From the NCBI GenBank assembly GCA_000687675.1, contig JHWS01000012.1:1-54854 (forward strand): a stretch of 54,854 nt of DNA, read 5' to 3'. Origin of the DNA: Lachnospiraceae bacterium NC2008. GTDB taxonomy: Bacteria; Bacillota; Clostridia; Lachnospirales; Lachnospiraceae. Under the pieces are notes generated by a model. The model was not told the origin of the DNA, searched no databases, and saw only the letters and a list, made by a program, of their open reading frames with translations. Position 1 is the first letter of the stretch; each line of letters starts with the position of its first letter. Made by a program: the position numbers and the translations under genes. Shown piece after piece: positions 1 to 8,406 of this stretch.

Positions 1-300
1 TCCTAAACTAAACTTTCCGCGTTAGACTCGCTGCAGCTGCAAACTAAGGCTGGCACCTGTTTTAGGGCGCATTTGGGCAAACCGCTGTAAAACCCGCGTG
101 TCTTTCGTAGGAAAATGTAAATTCCGCGCTTTATAGGGTAAATCCCTACCAAGAAGTGAATGAGTCACCTAGCGCGGAATACATTTTCCAGAAAGACTAA
201 GCGCTGGTTTTACAAGGTGAAGTCCAACCAGCGCCCGCTGGACAGGTGCTTGCCTTAGTAAGCAGCTTTGCTCAGACAGTAACTGCGGAAAGTTTAAGGA
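1..300. repeat. Giant interrupted inverted repeat; candidate structured ncRNA or MITE-like element
   Basis: The left and right halves of this gene-free stretch pair along almost their whole length. Perfect segments from outside in: 10-20 with 285-295 (11 bp), 43-50 with 252-259 (8), 53-60 with 242-249 (8), 65-70 with 231-236 (6), 86-94 with 206-214 (9), 100-106 with 191-197 (7), 110-118 with 181-189 (9), 121-130 with 171-180 (10). The apex holds two small hairpins (134-148 and 156-168). The right arm can instead fold locally (201-209 with 226-234, 9 bp). The structure starts at base 1, so it may be cut by the window edge. No coding frame fits it. The pairing is seen directly; whether it acts as RNA or is a mobile palindromic repeat is open, and the strand is unknown. 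Confidence 0.6.
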
Positions 301-356
301 AAATTTGTTAGGGGCAAAGAAAAATATAGGGGCTTGTCAATGTCTCATATGGGCAT

Positions 357-403
357 GGGCAGGGCAGAGCGTAGGGGCAGACAGGGGCAGGGCAGAGCGT
401 AGG
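357..403. repeat. 19-bp perfect direct repeat, two copies
   Basis: GGGCAGGGCAGAGCGTAGG occurs at 357-375 and again at 385-403, a 28-bp period. The surrounding G-rich, A-poor sequence (about 310-430) is unlike the rest of the A/T-rich intergenic DNA. No gene or known binding motif was recognised. It lies between the giant inverted repeat and the terminator of the minus-strand foldase gene. Confidence 0.7.
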
Positions 404-430
404 AGATGACAGAAGCGAAAGGACGGAGGG

Positions 431-459
431 AATAAAAAAGCCGGCGGTTAGCCGGCTTT
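431..459 (-). terminator. Rho-independent terminator of the foldase gene
   Basis: A perfect 9-bp stem AAAGCCGGC/GCCGGCTTT (437-445 with 451-459) with a 5-nt loop. Read on the minus strand it is followed by a T run (431-440). It lies about 25 bp downstream of the minus-strand stop codon at 485. Confidence 0.85.
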
Positions 460-484
460 GGGTAGGTAAAATGATGTGGACACG

Positions 485-1633
485 TTAATCTGTGATGAGG
501 ACGTTATCTACAAGATAGTCCATAACTAGGTCTGGGATGACGAGGCTTGTAACATATTTTGTGCCATAGAGTTTAACTGCCTGAGTGTAGTCGTCTTCTG
601 AATAGCCCTTTTCTTTGATGAAGTATTCATGTGCTATATCAGCACTGTTAGTAAGGCCAGCATTTTCGAAGATTGCCTGGTACATAAGAAGCTGCTTTGT
701 ATAGTTAGTAGCAGATTCGTGAAGCTTTGTCTGGTAGTCAGCCTTTGAGCTGGCACCGATTATGTCATACTTTGTTATACCGTATTCTTCTGAATAAGTT
801 TCATACTGGTTATCGAGAATCTTCTCCATCTTTGCTACATAGTTATCTGGAATTCTGTTAACTACGCAGTTTGCTGAGAGGCTTTCGTCGATAGAAGACT
901 TAAGGTTTGATTCGAAGTACTGATTCTTAAGATATTCTCTGTATTCATCAGCTGTGCTCGCCTTGTCACTGTAGTGTTCCTTGACGAAATCATCATCAAA
1001 CTTAGGATATTCATAACGACCAAGAATAGTGATATTGTATGTAACTTTCTTGCCTGCTACATCTGGAGAAGCAAAGTCTGCTGGATACTTAACTGTTGTA
1101 GTGAAAGTATCTCCGATTTTCTTCCCTATAAATGAATCATAGTATTCCTTTGGAGTAGACTGGTCATAGCTAATAAGTACATCTGCACCGCCATCAGCTG
1201 CATTGACAGAAGCAACAGCGCTGCCGTCGATACTTGTTTCGTAAGCTATGTTCACAGTATCGTTCATCTTAATTGGGTCTTTTGACTTAGTATCAAGAGT
1301 GCCATACTGCTTGATTATGTTATTGATGTCATTATCTATAATTGAGTTATCAGGTGTAAGCTCTTCCTTTGAGAATGACATCATCTTCGAATTGTCTGTA
1401 ACGTAGTCGTTTATGTCGATGTCCTTTATGGTTCCATCGTCATTAAGGTATTTTCCGTAGTCTATCTTTAAGCTCTTTAGATAAAGTGTTGCGTATACTA
1501 CCATAGCAAGGATTACAACTGGTACAAGTATAAGCCACATGGTACGTATAGCCTTCTTTTGTTTTTGAAGCTTAAGGTCATTTTGAATTTTAAGTCTTTT
1601 TGCTTTTGATTTACTAATTTGATTGTCTCCCAC
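485..1633 (-). CDS. Membrane-anchored trigger-factor/FKBP-type peptidyl-prolyl isomerase
   Basis: Predicted foldase of 382 residues. A basic N-terminus (1-30) leads into one membrane helix (about 31-52), so the rest should be extracytoplasmic. Residues about 121-205 read as an FKBP-like domain (DTVNIAYE, the DSFIG/GDTFT segment, VTYNITILGRYEYP), and 206-382 resemble the helical C-terminal domain of trigger factor (FDDDFVKEHY onward). Trigger factor proper is cytosolic and carries a ribosome-binding N-terminal domain; that domain is missing and replaced by the anchor. The start is GTG with AGAGGTGA upstream. The gene is divergent from recJ and has its own terminator. By analogy with membrane-bound foldases such as PrsA it may fold exported proteins; that role is inference. 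Confidence 0.75.
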   Translation of the reverse strand: MGDNQISKSKAKRLKIQNDLKLQKQKKAIRTMWLILVPVVILAMVVYATLYLKSLKIDYGKYLNDDGTIKDIDINDYVTDNSKMMSFSKEELTPDNSIIDNDINNIIKQYGTLDTKSKDPIKMNDTVNIAYETSIDGSAVASVNAADGGADVLISYDQSTPKEYYDSFIGKKIGDTFTTTVKYPADFASPDVAGKKVTYNITILGRYEYPKFDDDFVKEHYSDKASTADEYREYLKNQYFESNLKSSIDESLSANCVVNRIPDNYVAKMEKILDNQYETYSEEYGITKYDIIGASSKADYQTKLHESATNYTKQLLMYQAIFENAGLTNSADIAHEYFIKEKGYSEDDYTQAVKLYGTKYVTSLVIPDLVMDYLVDNVLITD

Positions 1634-1710
1634 TTTTATTCACCTCTATTTCTAAAAATCATGAAAAGTATAGCATACTTTCCTAAAATAAGAAAATTAG
1701 GGAGGATTGT

Positions 1711-1783
1711 GAGATAACAGCCGCTCCGCGACTGTTATCTCCCGGCGTCGCCAAATGAACATAAATGTTCGCTTGGCGACGCC
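1711..1783. repeat. Two adjacent perfect hairpins in the foldase/recJ divergent region
   Basis: Hairpin A is GAGATAACAG (1711-1720) with CTGTTATCTC (1732-1741). Hairpin B is GGCGTCGCCAA (1744-1754) with TTGGCGACGCC (1773-1783), enclosing a second stem GAACAT/ATGTTC. Neither is followed by a clear T run, so they are not ordinary terminators. B reaches to 8 bp before the recJ -10 box and covers its presumed -35 position, so it could be an operator, a strand-independent transcription block or a palindromic repeat element. Confidence 0.75.
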
Positions 1784-1796
1784 GATGTGGTATAAT
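1768..1796 (+). promoter_or_regulatory. Probable sigma-A promoter of the recJ operon
   Basis: A perfect -10 TATAAT at 1791-1796 is preceded by TGG, giving an extended -10. The -35 at 17-bp spacing (TTCGCT, 1768-1773) is weak and lies inside hairpin B. The implied start near 1803 gives a leader of about 73 nt containing two mini-ORFs. Confidence 0.55.
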
Positions 1797-1820
1797 ATTT
1801 TAGTGTGCCCTAGTGGCGAA

Positions 1821-1876
1821 ATGAGATTTTTAAACCTATATATAAGACTTTAATGAAAGGCTTGGTTGTTAGTTAA
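1821..1876 (+). promoter_or_regulatory. Two stop-start-coupled leader mini-ORFs before recJ
   Basis: ATG at 1821 opens MRFLNLYIRL and stops at TAA 1851-1853. That stop shares its last A with ATG 1853, which opens MKGLVVS and stops at TAA 1874-1876. This in turn shares its A with the recJ ATG at 1876. Both junctions are TAATG. recJ has no Shine-Dalgarno at normal spacing (GAAAGG at 1855-1860 is 15 nt away), so translation could be fed through the chain. No strong ribosome site is visible before the first ATG either. Seen in sequence; function is inference. Confidence 0.35.
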
Positions 1877-3648
1877 TGTCAAAGTGGATGCTTCTTAGGA
1901 GAGGGGCAGATTTTAATGAAATAGGTAAAAAATATGGTATAGATCCTTTAATAGCCAGAATCATGGTTAACAGGGGAATATGCAGTGATGAAGAGATAGA
2001 TAGATTTCTAAATGGGGACAGGGCTTATTTCCATGATCCTAAGCTTCTAAAGGACCTTGAGAAAGCTGCAAATATTCTGTTTAAGAAGATAGAAGAAGGC
2101 AAGAAGATAAGAGTTATAGGAGACTATGACGGGGATGGTGTGTGTTCAACCACAATACTTCTTAAGGGACTTAGGTTCCTTGGAGCAGATGTTGATGGAA
2201 TAATACCTCACAGAATTAAAGATGGCTATGGCCTCAATGACAGACTTATTGATAATGCTAGTAATGATGGCATAGATACTATAGTTACCTGCGATAATGG
2301 AATATCAGCATATAAGGAAGTAAAGAAGGCTAAAGAACTTGGCATGACTGTTATTATTACAGACCATCATGAGGTTCCTAAGGATGAAGATGGAAAGCCT
2401 GTAATTCCGCCTGCTGATTCAGTTACAGACCCTAAGCAGGAAGATTGTAAATACCCTTATAAGAATATCTGCGGGGCATTTGTCGCATATAAACTTATTG
2501 TTTATATGCTAAGCCAAGTAGAAAATGATACAAAATATATAAAAGAAGATATAGAAAGCCTTAACGAAGAATTAATGGCATTTGCAGCATTTGCTACTAT
2601 TACTGACATCATGGAACTGATGGATGAGAACAGATGCCTTGTTAAGGAAGGACTTAAGCTTATAAAGAATACCAAGTCTACAGGACTTACTGCCCTTTTA
2701 GAGGTAGTTGGTCTATATGGACAGGATATTACTACATATCACCTGGGCTTTGTACTTGGACCTTGTGTCAATGCTGCCGGCAGAATCGGTTCTGCTGATA
2801 AAGCCCTTAACCTCTTTATGACTGAGGATAGGAATGAGGCACTTACTCTTGCTGGAGACCTTAAAGCTATGAATGATAGCAGGAAGTCTCTTACAGAGAA
2901 GGCAACAGATGATGCAAAACGTATCATAGAAGAAACAGATATTAAGGATGACAATGTACTTGTTATATACCTTGAAGACTGTCATGAGTCTGTTGCAGGT
3001 ATAGTTGCAGGAAGAATTAAGGAAGAATACTTTAAGCCTACATTGGTAATAACTGATTCAGAAGGCGTCCTTAAAGGATCAGCCAGAAGTATTCCTTCAT
3101 ATGATATGTTTCAGGAACTTTCAGAGATAAGCGATGTGTTTATTAAGTTTGGTGGACATCCTCAGGCTGCAGGATTCTCACTTGAAAAAGATAAGCTTGA
3201 AGAACTTAGAAGAAGACTTAACGAAAACTGCTGCTTAACGGAAGATGAGTTAATAAGCAGGCTTAGTATAGATGCAGATGCGCCATTCTCGTATTGCACA
3301 GACAGGTTTGTAGAAGGGCTTTCTGTTCTTGAACCATGTGGTAATGGTAATCCTAGTCCGGTTTTTGCAAGAAAGAATCTTAAACTTAAAGCTGCCAAGA
3401 TATTTGGCAGTGGCAAGGTTGGAAAATATACAGTAGAAGATACAGACGGAAACACTGCCGAGTTAACTTTATTTAGACGAAATGAAGAACTTAGGGCTAT
3501 GCTTGAAGCAAAGTATGGCAAGGATAAGGTTGATAACCTTTATAAAGGTGGCGCCAGCGGTATAACAATAAGCGCAGCATACTATCCTAACTTCAATGAA
3601 TATAATGGCAGACGCACTGTACAGTTTATAGTTAATGACTTTTGTTAG
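1876..3648 (+). CDS. recJ: Single-stranded-DNA-specific exonuclease RecJ
   Basis: 590 residues, normal length for firmicute RecJ. The 5'-3' ssDNA exonuclease acts in recombinational repair and mismatch repair. The DHH phosphoesterase core is evident: IGDYDGDGVCS near residue 81, CDNGIS, then ITDHHEVP. The DHHA1 part carries GGHPQAAGFSL, and an OB-like nucleic-acid-binding segment follows at the C-terminus. The start at 1876 overlaps the stop of a leader mini-ORF and lacks a good ribosome site; Met5 (1888) is an alternative with no better signal. It is first gene of a long plus-strand run. Confidence 0.95.
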   Translation: MSKWMLLRRGADFNEIGKKYGIDPLIARIMVNRGICSDEEIDRFLNGDRAYFHDPKLLKDLEKAANILFKKIEEGKKIRVIGDYDGDGVCSTTILLKGLRFLGADVDGIIPHRIKDGYGLNDRLIDNASNDGIDTIVTCDNGISAYKEVKKAKELGMTVIITDHHEVPKDEDGKPVIPPADSVTDPKQEDCKYPYKNICGAFVAYKLIVYMLSQVENDTKYIKEDIESLNEELMAFAAFATITDIMELMDENRCLVKEGLKLIKNTKSTGLTALLEVVGLYGQDITTYHLGFVLGPCVNAAGRIGSADKALNLFMTEDRNEALTLAGDLKAMNDSRKSLTEKATDDAKRIIEETDIKDDNVLVIYLEDCHESVAGIVAGRIKEEYFKPTLVITDSEGVLKGSARSIPSYDMFQELSEISDVFIKFGGHPQAAGFSLEKDKLEELRRRLNENCCLTEDELISRLSIDADAPFSYCTDRFVEGLSVLEPCGNGNPSPVFARKNLKLKAAKIFGSGKVGKYTVEDTDGNTAELTLFRRNEELRAMLEAKYGKDKVDNLYKGGASGITISAAYYPNFNEYNGRRTVQFIVNDFC

Positions 3649-3665
3649 TAAACGGGAAAAGGCAT

Positions 3666-4688
3666 ATGAAAAAAGAAAGAGTTACTTATATTGATATAAT
3701 TTTGGCACTTGGTCTTATTATGGCTATCTTATTTGGTACTGGTATATGTGGCAGCAAGGCAGGCAATGTGTTTAGTGAAGCCTGTCCATGGATATTTATG
3801 GCTGCATATGGTGGTTTATATTTGGAAACGAATATAAGAGAGAAGAAGGTTGAATATGTAATAAAGAAATCTTGTATGAGACTTCTTGTTCCATATATTA
3901 TCTTTAGTCTTATTGCTTGTGCCATAGAGGCATGTAAATATATATTTACAGCTGATAATAAGAGTATTGCTCCTTTAAAAACTATGTTATTAGAGTTTGC
4001 TTCATTAAAGGGCGTATGCTACACAGGTTTCTTTACAGCCTTATTTATAGGGGTCAATGCCTACGGCTTTATTAGAAAGAAATGCAATCTGCTTGTAACC
4101 GGTATGTTCGTAGCAGTTTTCCTTGCTTATGTAATATATATATCGAAATATGTGGATCTTCTTACTAAACAAAGTAAGCCTGTTAATGTATTTTTAGCAG
4201 GCATATGTTATACCTGCTTGAGAGGTTTAATTGGATTATTCTTTGTATTTGTTGGAGAAGTTATGGCAAGGCTTCTTAAGGGTGCAGAGAAGATGAAGAT
4301 ATTTACAGGTATAGATGGAATCTTAATTCTCATAGTTGTAGTTTTATTTACTAAAGAGACACGACTTGACTCTATGGAGTTAGTATTTGGAAATATATAT
4401 TTATACATGGCTTTAAGTACAGCTATGGTAGCTTCTGTTTATATTATTTCCTGGTGGATATCGGAATCTATGCCTCTTATCTTCCTTGGAAGAAATAGTA
4501 AGATTTTATATCTTGGATATTATGTTCTTGGTATAAAGATGGCAGGAGATGCCGTGGCTGGTAAGTTATTTGTGAAATTTGATAACTATTTTATTATGAA
4601 GGCAGGCAATATTGCCTTGGTAATTATATTAGAAGCCGCACTTATTGTAGCTTATAAGATGATATGTAAAAGGGTGGAAAAAAGGTAA
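3666..4688 (+). CDS. Multi-pass membrane protein, acyltransferase-3-like
   Basis: About 340 residues with 9-10 hydrophobic segments. The N-terminus (RVTYIDIILALGLIMAILFG) looks like the opening of the acyltransferase-3 (OafA/WecH-like) family. The His usually seen at the end of that first helix is not present, so catalytic activity is uncertain. Such proteins O-acylate surface sugars. A longer reading would start at a TTG at 3642 inside recJ; I chose ATG 3666 because GGGAAAAGG lies just upstream. It sits in the recJ-pfkB run with no functional link I can see. Confidence 0.6.
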   Translation: MKKERVTYIDIILALGLIMAILFGTGICGSKAGNVFSEACPWIFMAAYGGLYLETNIREKKVEYVIKKSCMRLLVPYIIFSLIACAIEACKYIFTADNKSIAPLKTMLLEFASLKGVCYTGFFTALFIGVNAYGFIRKKCNLLVTGMFVAVFLAYVIYISKYVDLLTKQSKPVNVFLAGICYTCLRGLIGLFFVFVGEVMARLLKGAEKMKIFTGIDGILILIVVVLFTKETRLDSMELVFGNIYLYMALSTAMVASVYIISWWISESMPLIFLGRNSKILYLGYYVLGIKMAGDAVAGKLFVKFDNYFIMKAGNIALVIILEAALIVAYKMICKRVEKR

Positions 4689-4699
4689 AGGGGACAAAT

Positions 4700-5626
4700 A
4701 TGATATTAACAGTTACATTAAATCCAGCAATTGATAAGACTTGTGATATAGATACTCTTATCCCTGGACAGGTTAATAGAATAATTGATAATAACCAGTA
4801 CGCAGGTGGTAAGGGTATTAATGTTACCAAAGTCTTAGCACAGTTTGGTGAAGAGGTTACAGCTCTTGGTTTTCTTGGTGGATATACTGGAAGATTTATT
4901 GAAGAGGATGTTAAGAAGTCTGGAGCCAAGGTGGCATTTACTCCTATAAGTGGTCCTACTAGAACCAATATGAATATACTGGGAGCTGATGGTTATGTTA
5001 CAGAAATATTAGAGCCAGGCCCGGTTATTACAAAAGAAGAAACTGAGAATTTTATAGAAACATATAAAGAAGAAGTTAAGAATGCTGAGATAGTAGTTCT
5101 AAGTGGTTCTCTTCCAAAGGGGCTGGATGATGGTATATATGGTAAGCTAATTGATATAGCTAACGATAATGGCAAGAAGGTTATTTTAGATACAAGCAGA
5201 ATCCCTCTTAGGGAAAGTATCAAACATAAGCCTTATATGATTAAGCCTAATATCAAGGAGATGGAGTTTTTATCAGGTAAGAAGCTTTCATCTATGGATA
5301 AGATATTAGAAGAAGCTAAAAGATACCATGATATGGGTATAGAGTATGTCGTAGTTTCTATGGGTAAGAGAGGCCTTATTCATGTAGACGGTCATATGAG
5401 CTTCTGGGTAGTTCCACCAGCTGTTGAAGTAGTTAATACAGTAAGCTGCGGCGATGCGCTGGTTGCAAGTTATGCCAGAGGACTACTTAAAGGTATGTCA
5501 TCATTTGATATTGCCAAGTTTGGCGGAGCTGTTTCAGCATCTAAGGCTACAGTTAAGGAAAGTGGTAAGGTAGATATAGAACTGGCTACTGCTTTATTAG
5601 ATAAAGTAGAAGTTAGAGAATTATAA
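4700..5626 (+). CDS. PfkB-family sugar-phosphate kinase, probable 1-phosphofructokinase
   Basis: 308 residues, the usual length of the FruK/LacC (hexose kinase) group. The N-terminal TVTLNPAIDKT and YAGGKGINVTKVL motifs bind the sugar phosphate. SCGDALVASYARGLL carries the C-terminal catalytic Asp and anion hole. 1-Phosphofructokinase makes fructose 1,6-bisphosphate; tagatose-6-phosphate kinase is the main alternative. No fructose PTS or regulator is adjacent, so substrate cannot be settled by context. AGGGGAC precedes the ATG by a few bases. Confidence 0.85.
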   Translation: MILTVTLNPAIDKTCDIDTLIPGQVNRIIDNNQYAGGKGINVTKVLAQFGEEVTALGFLGGYTGRFIEEDVKKSGAKVAFTPISGPTRTNMNILGADGYVTEILEPGPVITKEETENFIETYKEEVKNAEIVVLSGSLPKGLDDGIYGKLIDIANDNGKKVILDTSRIPLRESIKHKPYMIKPNIKEMEFLSGKKLSSMDKILEEAKRYHDMGIEYVVVSMGKRGLIHVDGHMSFWVVPPAVEVVNTVSCGDALVASYARGLLKGMSSFDIAKFGGAVSASKATVKESGKVDIELATALLDKVEVREL

Positions 5627-5639
5627 GAAGAGCAGAAAT

Positions 5640-7883
5640 ATGAAGGAAAAGAAATATGCAGGCGTTATAGTCGATATTTCACACGAAGCATTAGATAGAA
5701 CATTTGAATATAAGATACCAAATGAGCTTAGAGAAGTAATAAGCGAAGGTATGGAAGTTGAGATTCCATTTGGTGCTGGTAATAAGATTAGAAGTGCTTA
5801 TGTGGTTTCTATATCTGATACTTCAGTTTGGCCTGAGGAGAAACTTAAAAGCATCACAGCCATAAAGAGTAAGAATATTAGTCTTGAAGATAAGACTATG
5901 GAACTTGCCTACTGGATGAAACACAGATATGGCTGTACTCTTATAAGTGCCATGCAGACAGTTCTTCCTGTAAAGAAGAAGGTTAAGGCCCTTGAGTATA
6001 AGACAATATATAGAAATGTAGATATTAGTTCACTTGAAGAACTAATAAATGGAGCGAATCCATATAGGGCAGCAGCGAGAATAAGACTTATGTCATATCT
6101 TATGGAAGGTGAGTATATTCCATATGACCTTGCTAAAGATAAGCTTAATGTATCAGATAGTGTAATAAAGACTTTAGAGAAAAATAAAGTCATAAGAATA
6201 GAAACTACCAGGGAGTACAGAAAGCCTGCCATAACTATGAAGGCTGCTTCGAAAAACATTGTTCTAAGTGATGAACAGGTAGCAGCAATAGAAGGTATGA
6301 AGGCTAAGATGGCTAGTGATAAGCCAGGGACAGCCCTTCTATATGGAATAACAGGTAGTGGTAAAACTACAGTTTATATAGAACTTATAGAAGAAGCCAT
6401 AAAGAATGGCAAACAGGCTATAGTTCTTATTCCAGAGATTGCTCTGACATTTCAGATGTTAATGAACTTCTATGAAAGATTTGGGGAAAGAGTTGCTGTT
6501 ATGCATTCCAAACTTTCTGACGGCGAGAAGTTTGATCAGTATGAACAGGCTAGAAATGGAAAGATAGATATAGTTATAGGGCCAAGATCGGCGCTTTTTA
6601 CACCATTTAGAAATCTTGGAATTATAGTTATAGATGAGGAACATGAAACATCTTATAAATCAGAGAAGATGCCTAAGTACAATGCTAGAGAGGTTGCTTC
6701 TCATATAGCAGATAGAGATGGGGCTCTATTAGTTCTTGGGTCTGCTACACCATCCTTAGAGTCATATTATGCTTCCTTAGAGGGAGAATATGATATATTT
6801 AGGCTTACCAAGAGAAATGGTAAAGCCATGCTTCCTAAGGTGCATACAGTAGATATGCGAAGGGAACTTAAGGAGGGCAATAAGTCATTCTTTAGTAGAA
6901 AGCTAAAGGAACTAATGACTGAAAGGATAGCCAGAGGGCAGCAGATTATGCTCTTTATTAACAGAAGAGGCTATGCCGGATTTGTATCCTGCAGGGAATG
7001 CGGATATGTTATGAAATGCCCTCACTGCGACGTTTCCTTGTCCCATCATAAGAGTGGGCAGCAGGAGACTATGGTGTGTCACTACTGTGGATATGAAACT
7101 CCATATCTTAAGACTTGTCCAAAGTGCGGTTCCAAGTATTTTGCTGGATTTAGGGCAGGAACTGAAAAGATAGAGGAAGAACTTAAAAAGGAATATCCTT
7201 CAATAAGAATTCTTCGTATGGACAGAGATACTACCCGTTCCAAAGAAGATTATGATAAGATATTATCTGCCTTTGCTGCTAAAGAGGCTGATGTTCTTAT
7301 AGGAACTCAGATGATAGTTAAGGGACATGATTTTCCAGGAGTGACTTTAGTTGGTGTTGTGGCAGCAGATTTATCACTTAGTGCCAGCGACTACAGGGCA
7401 TCGGAAAGAACCTTCCAGCTTATTACCCAGTGCGCAGGTAGAGCAGGAAGAGGTGACCAGCCAGGTGACGTGGTTATACAGACCTATCGTCCAGATGATT
7501 ACAGTATAGTTCATGCTTCAAAGCAGGATTATGAGGCATTCTACGAGGAAGAGATTCTATATAGAAGCCTAGCTGATTACCCACCGGTTTGTCATATGCT
7601 TTCACTTCAGATTATGTCTGATAATGATAGTCAGGCAGGAGAATTTGCTAAGAAACTTGCTGATTATATAAGATATATAACCAGTGATGACTATATGGTT
7701 AATGGACCAGCCAGAGGAGCATTGACCAAAGTAAATGATATATACAGATATGTTATCTATATAAAGCATGACAATATAGACAAGCTTATTAGTCTGAAAG
7801 ATAATATTGAAGATTGTGGTATTATGGATAATTATAAAAAAGTATCTTTATGGTATGATTTTGATCCATCAGGTTCATTTTAG
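5640..7883 (+). CDS. priA: Primosomal replication-restart helicase PriA
   Basis: 747 residues. PriA binds stalled forks and D-loops and reloads the replicative helicase. Visible parts in order: an N-terminal DNA-binding region, Walker A GITGSGKTTVY, helicase motif II DEEH, motif III LGSATPS, a paired Cys4 zinc-binding insertion starting CRECGYVMKCPHC and ending KTCPKCGS, and C-terminal motifs including GTQMIVKGHDFPGV and QCAGRAGRG. Starts 13 bp after the kinase stop, in an apparent operon with def-fmt as in many clostridia. Confidence 0.96.
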   Translation: MKEKKYAGVIVDISHEALDRTFEYKIPNELREVISEGMEVEIPFGAGNKIRSAYVVSISDTSVWPEEKLKSITAIKSKNISLEDKTMELAYWMKHRYGCTLISAMQTVLPVKKKVKALEYKTIYRNVDISSLEELINGANPYRAAARIRLMSYLMEGEYIPYDLAKDKLNVSDSVIKTLEKNKVIRIETTREYRKPAITMKAASKNIVLSDEQVAAIEGMKAKMASDKPGTALLYGITGSGKTTVYIELIEEAIKNGKQAIVLIPEIALTFQMLMNFYERFGERVAVMHSKLSDGEKFDQYEQARNGKIDIVIGPRSALFTPFRNLGIIVIDEEHETSYKSEKMPKYNAREVASHIADRDGALLVLGSATPSLESYYASLEGEYDIFRLTKRNGKAMLPKVHTVDMRRELKEGNKSFFSRKLKELMTERIARGQQIMLFINRRGYAGFVSCRECGYVMKCPHCDVSLSHHKSGQQETMVCHYCGYETPYLKTCPKCGSKYFAGFRAGTEKIEEELKKEYPSIRILRMDRDTTRSKEDYDKILSAFAAKEADVLIGTQMIVKGHDFPGVTLVGVVAADLSLSASDYRASERTFQLITQCAGRAGRGDQPGDVVIQTYRPDDYSIVHASKQDYEAFYEEEILYRSLADYPPVCHMLSLQIMSDNDSQAGEFAKKLADYIRYITSDDYMVNGPARGALTKVNDIYRYVIYIKHDNIDKLISLKDNIEDCGIMDNYKKVSLWYDFDPSGSF

Positions 7884-7926
7884 TAATACATAATTAGGAC
7901 AAATAATAGAAAGGTAGAATAAAGTA

Positions 7927-8406
7927 ATGGCAATAAGAAACATCAGATTAGAAGGTGATGATGTACTTTATCAGGTATGCAGACCTGTTAAAACTATGAA
8001 CGACCATACAAGAGAGCTTATAAACGATATGTTTGATACTATGTATGATGCTAATGGTGTTGGACTTGCAGCTCCTCAGGTAGGTGTTCTTAAGCGTATT
8101 GTAGTTATTGACGTAACAGGAGAGGACCCAATAGTTCTTATTAATCCAAGAATTGTTGAGACTAGCGGTGAGCAGACAGGCTATGAAGGCTGCCTTAGCG
8201 TTCCTGGTAAGTCAGGACAGGTTACAAGACCTAACTATGTTAAGGCTGTAGCTCTTAATGAGGACATGGAAGAAATAGAGATAGAAGGAACAGAACTTCT
8301 TGCTAGAGCTATACTTCACGAATGTGACCACCTTGACGGCCATCTCTATGTAGAGAAGGTTGAAGGCGAATTAGTTGATAATGCAACAGATGAGGATGAG
8401 GAATAA
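7927..8406 (+). CDS. def: Peptide deformylase
   Basis: 159 residues. Removes the formyl group from the initiator Met of nascent proteins at the ribosome. All three family motifs are present: GVGLAAPQVG, EGCLSVPG and the metal-binding HECDH. Its stop codon directly abuts the fmt start, so formylation and deformylation enzymes are co-transcribed and probably translationally coupled. Confidence 0.97.
   Translation: MAIRNIRLEGDDVLYQVCRPVKTMNDHTRELINDMFDTMYDANGVGLAAPQVGVLKRIVVIDVTGEDPIVLINPRIVETSGEQTGYEGCLSVPGKSGQVTRPNYVKAVALNEDMEEIEIEGTELLARAILHECDHLDGHLYVEKVEGELVDNATDEDEE

Noticed and set aside
330-341. TTGACA on the minus strand as a promoter for the giant inverted repeat
   Set aside because: No -10 box occurs at 16-18 bp spacing; the only TATATT is 6 bp away.
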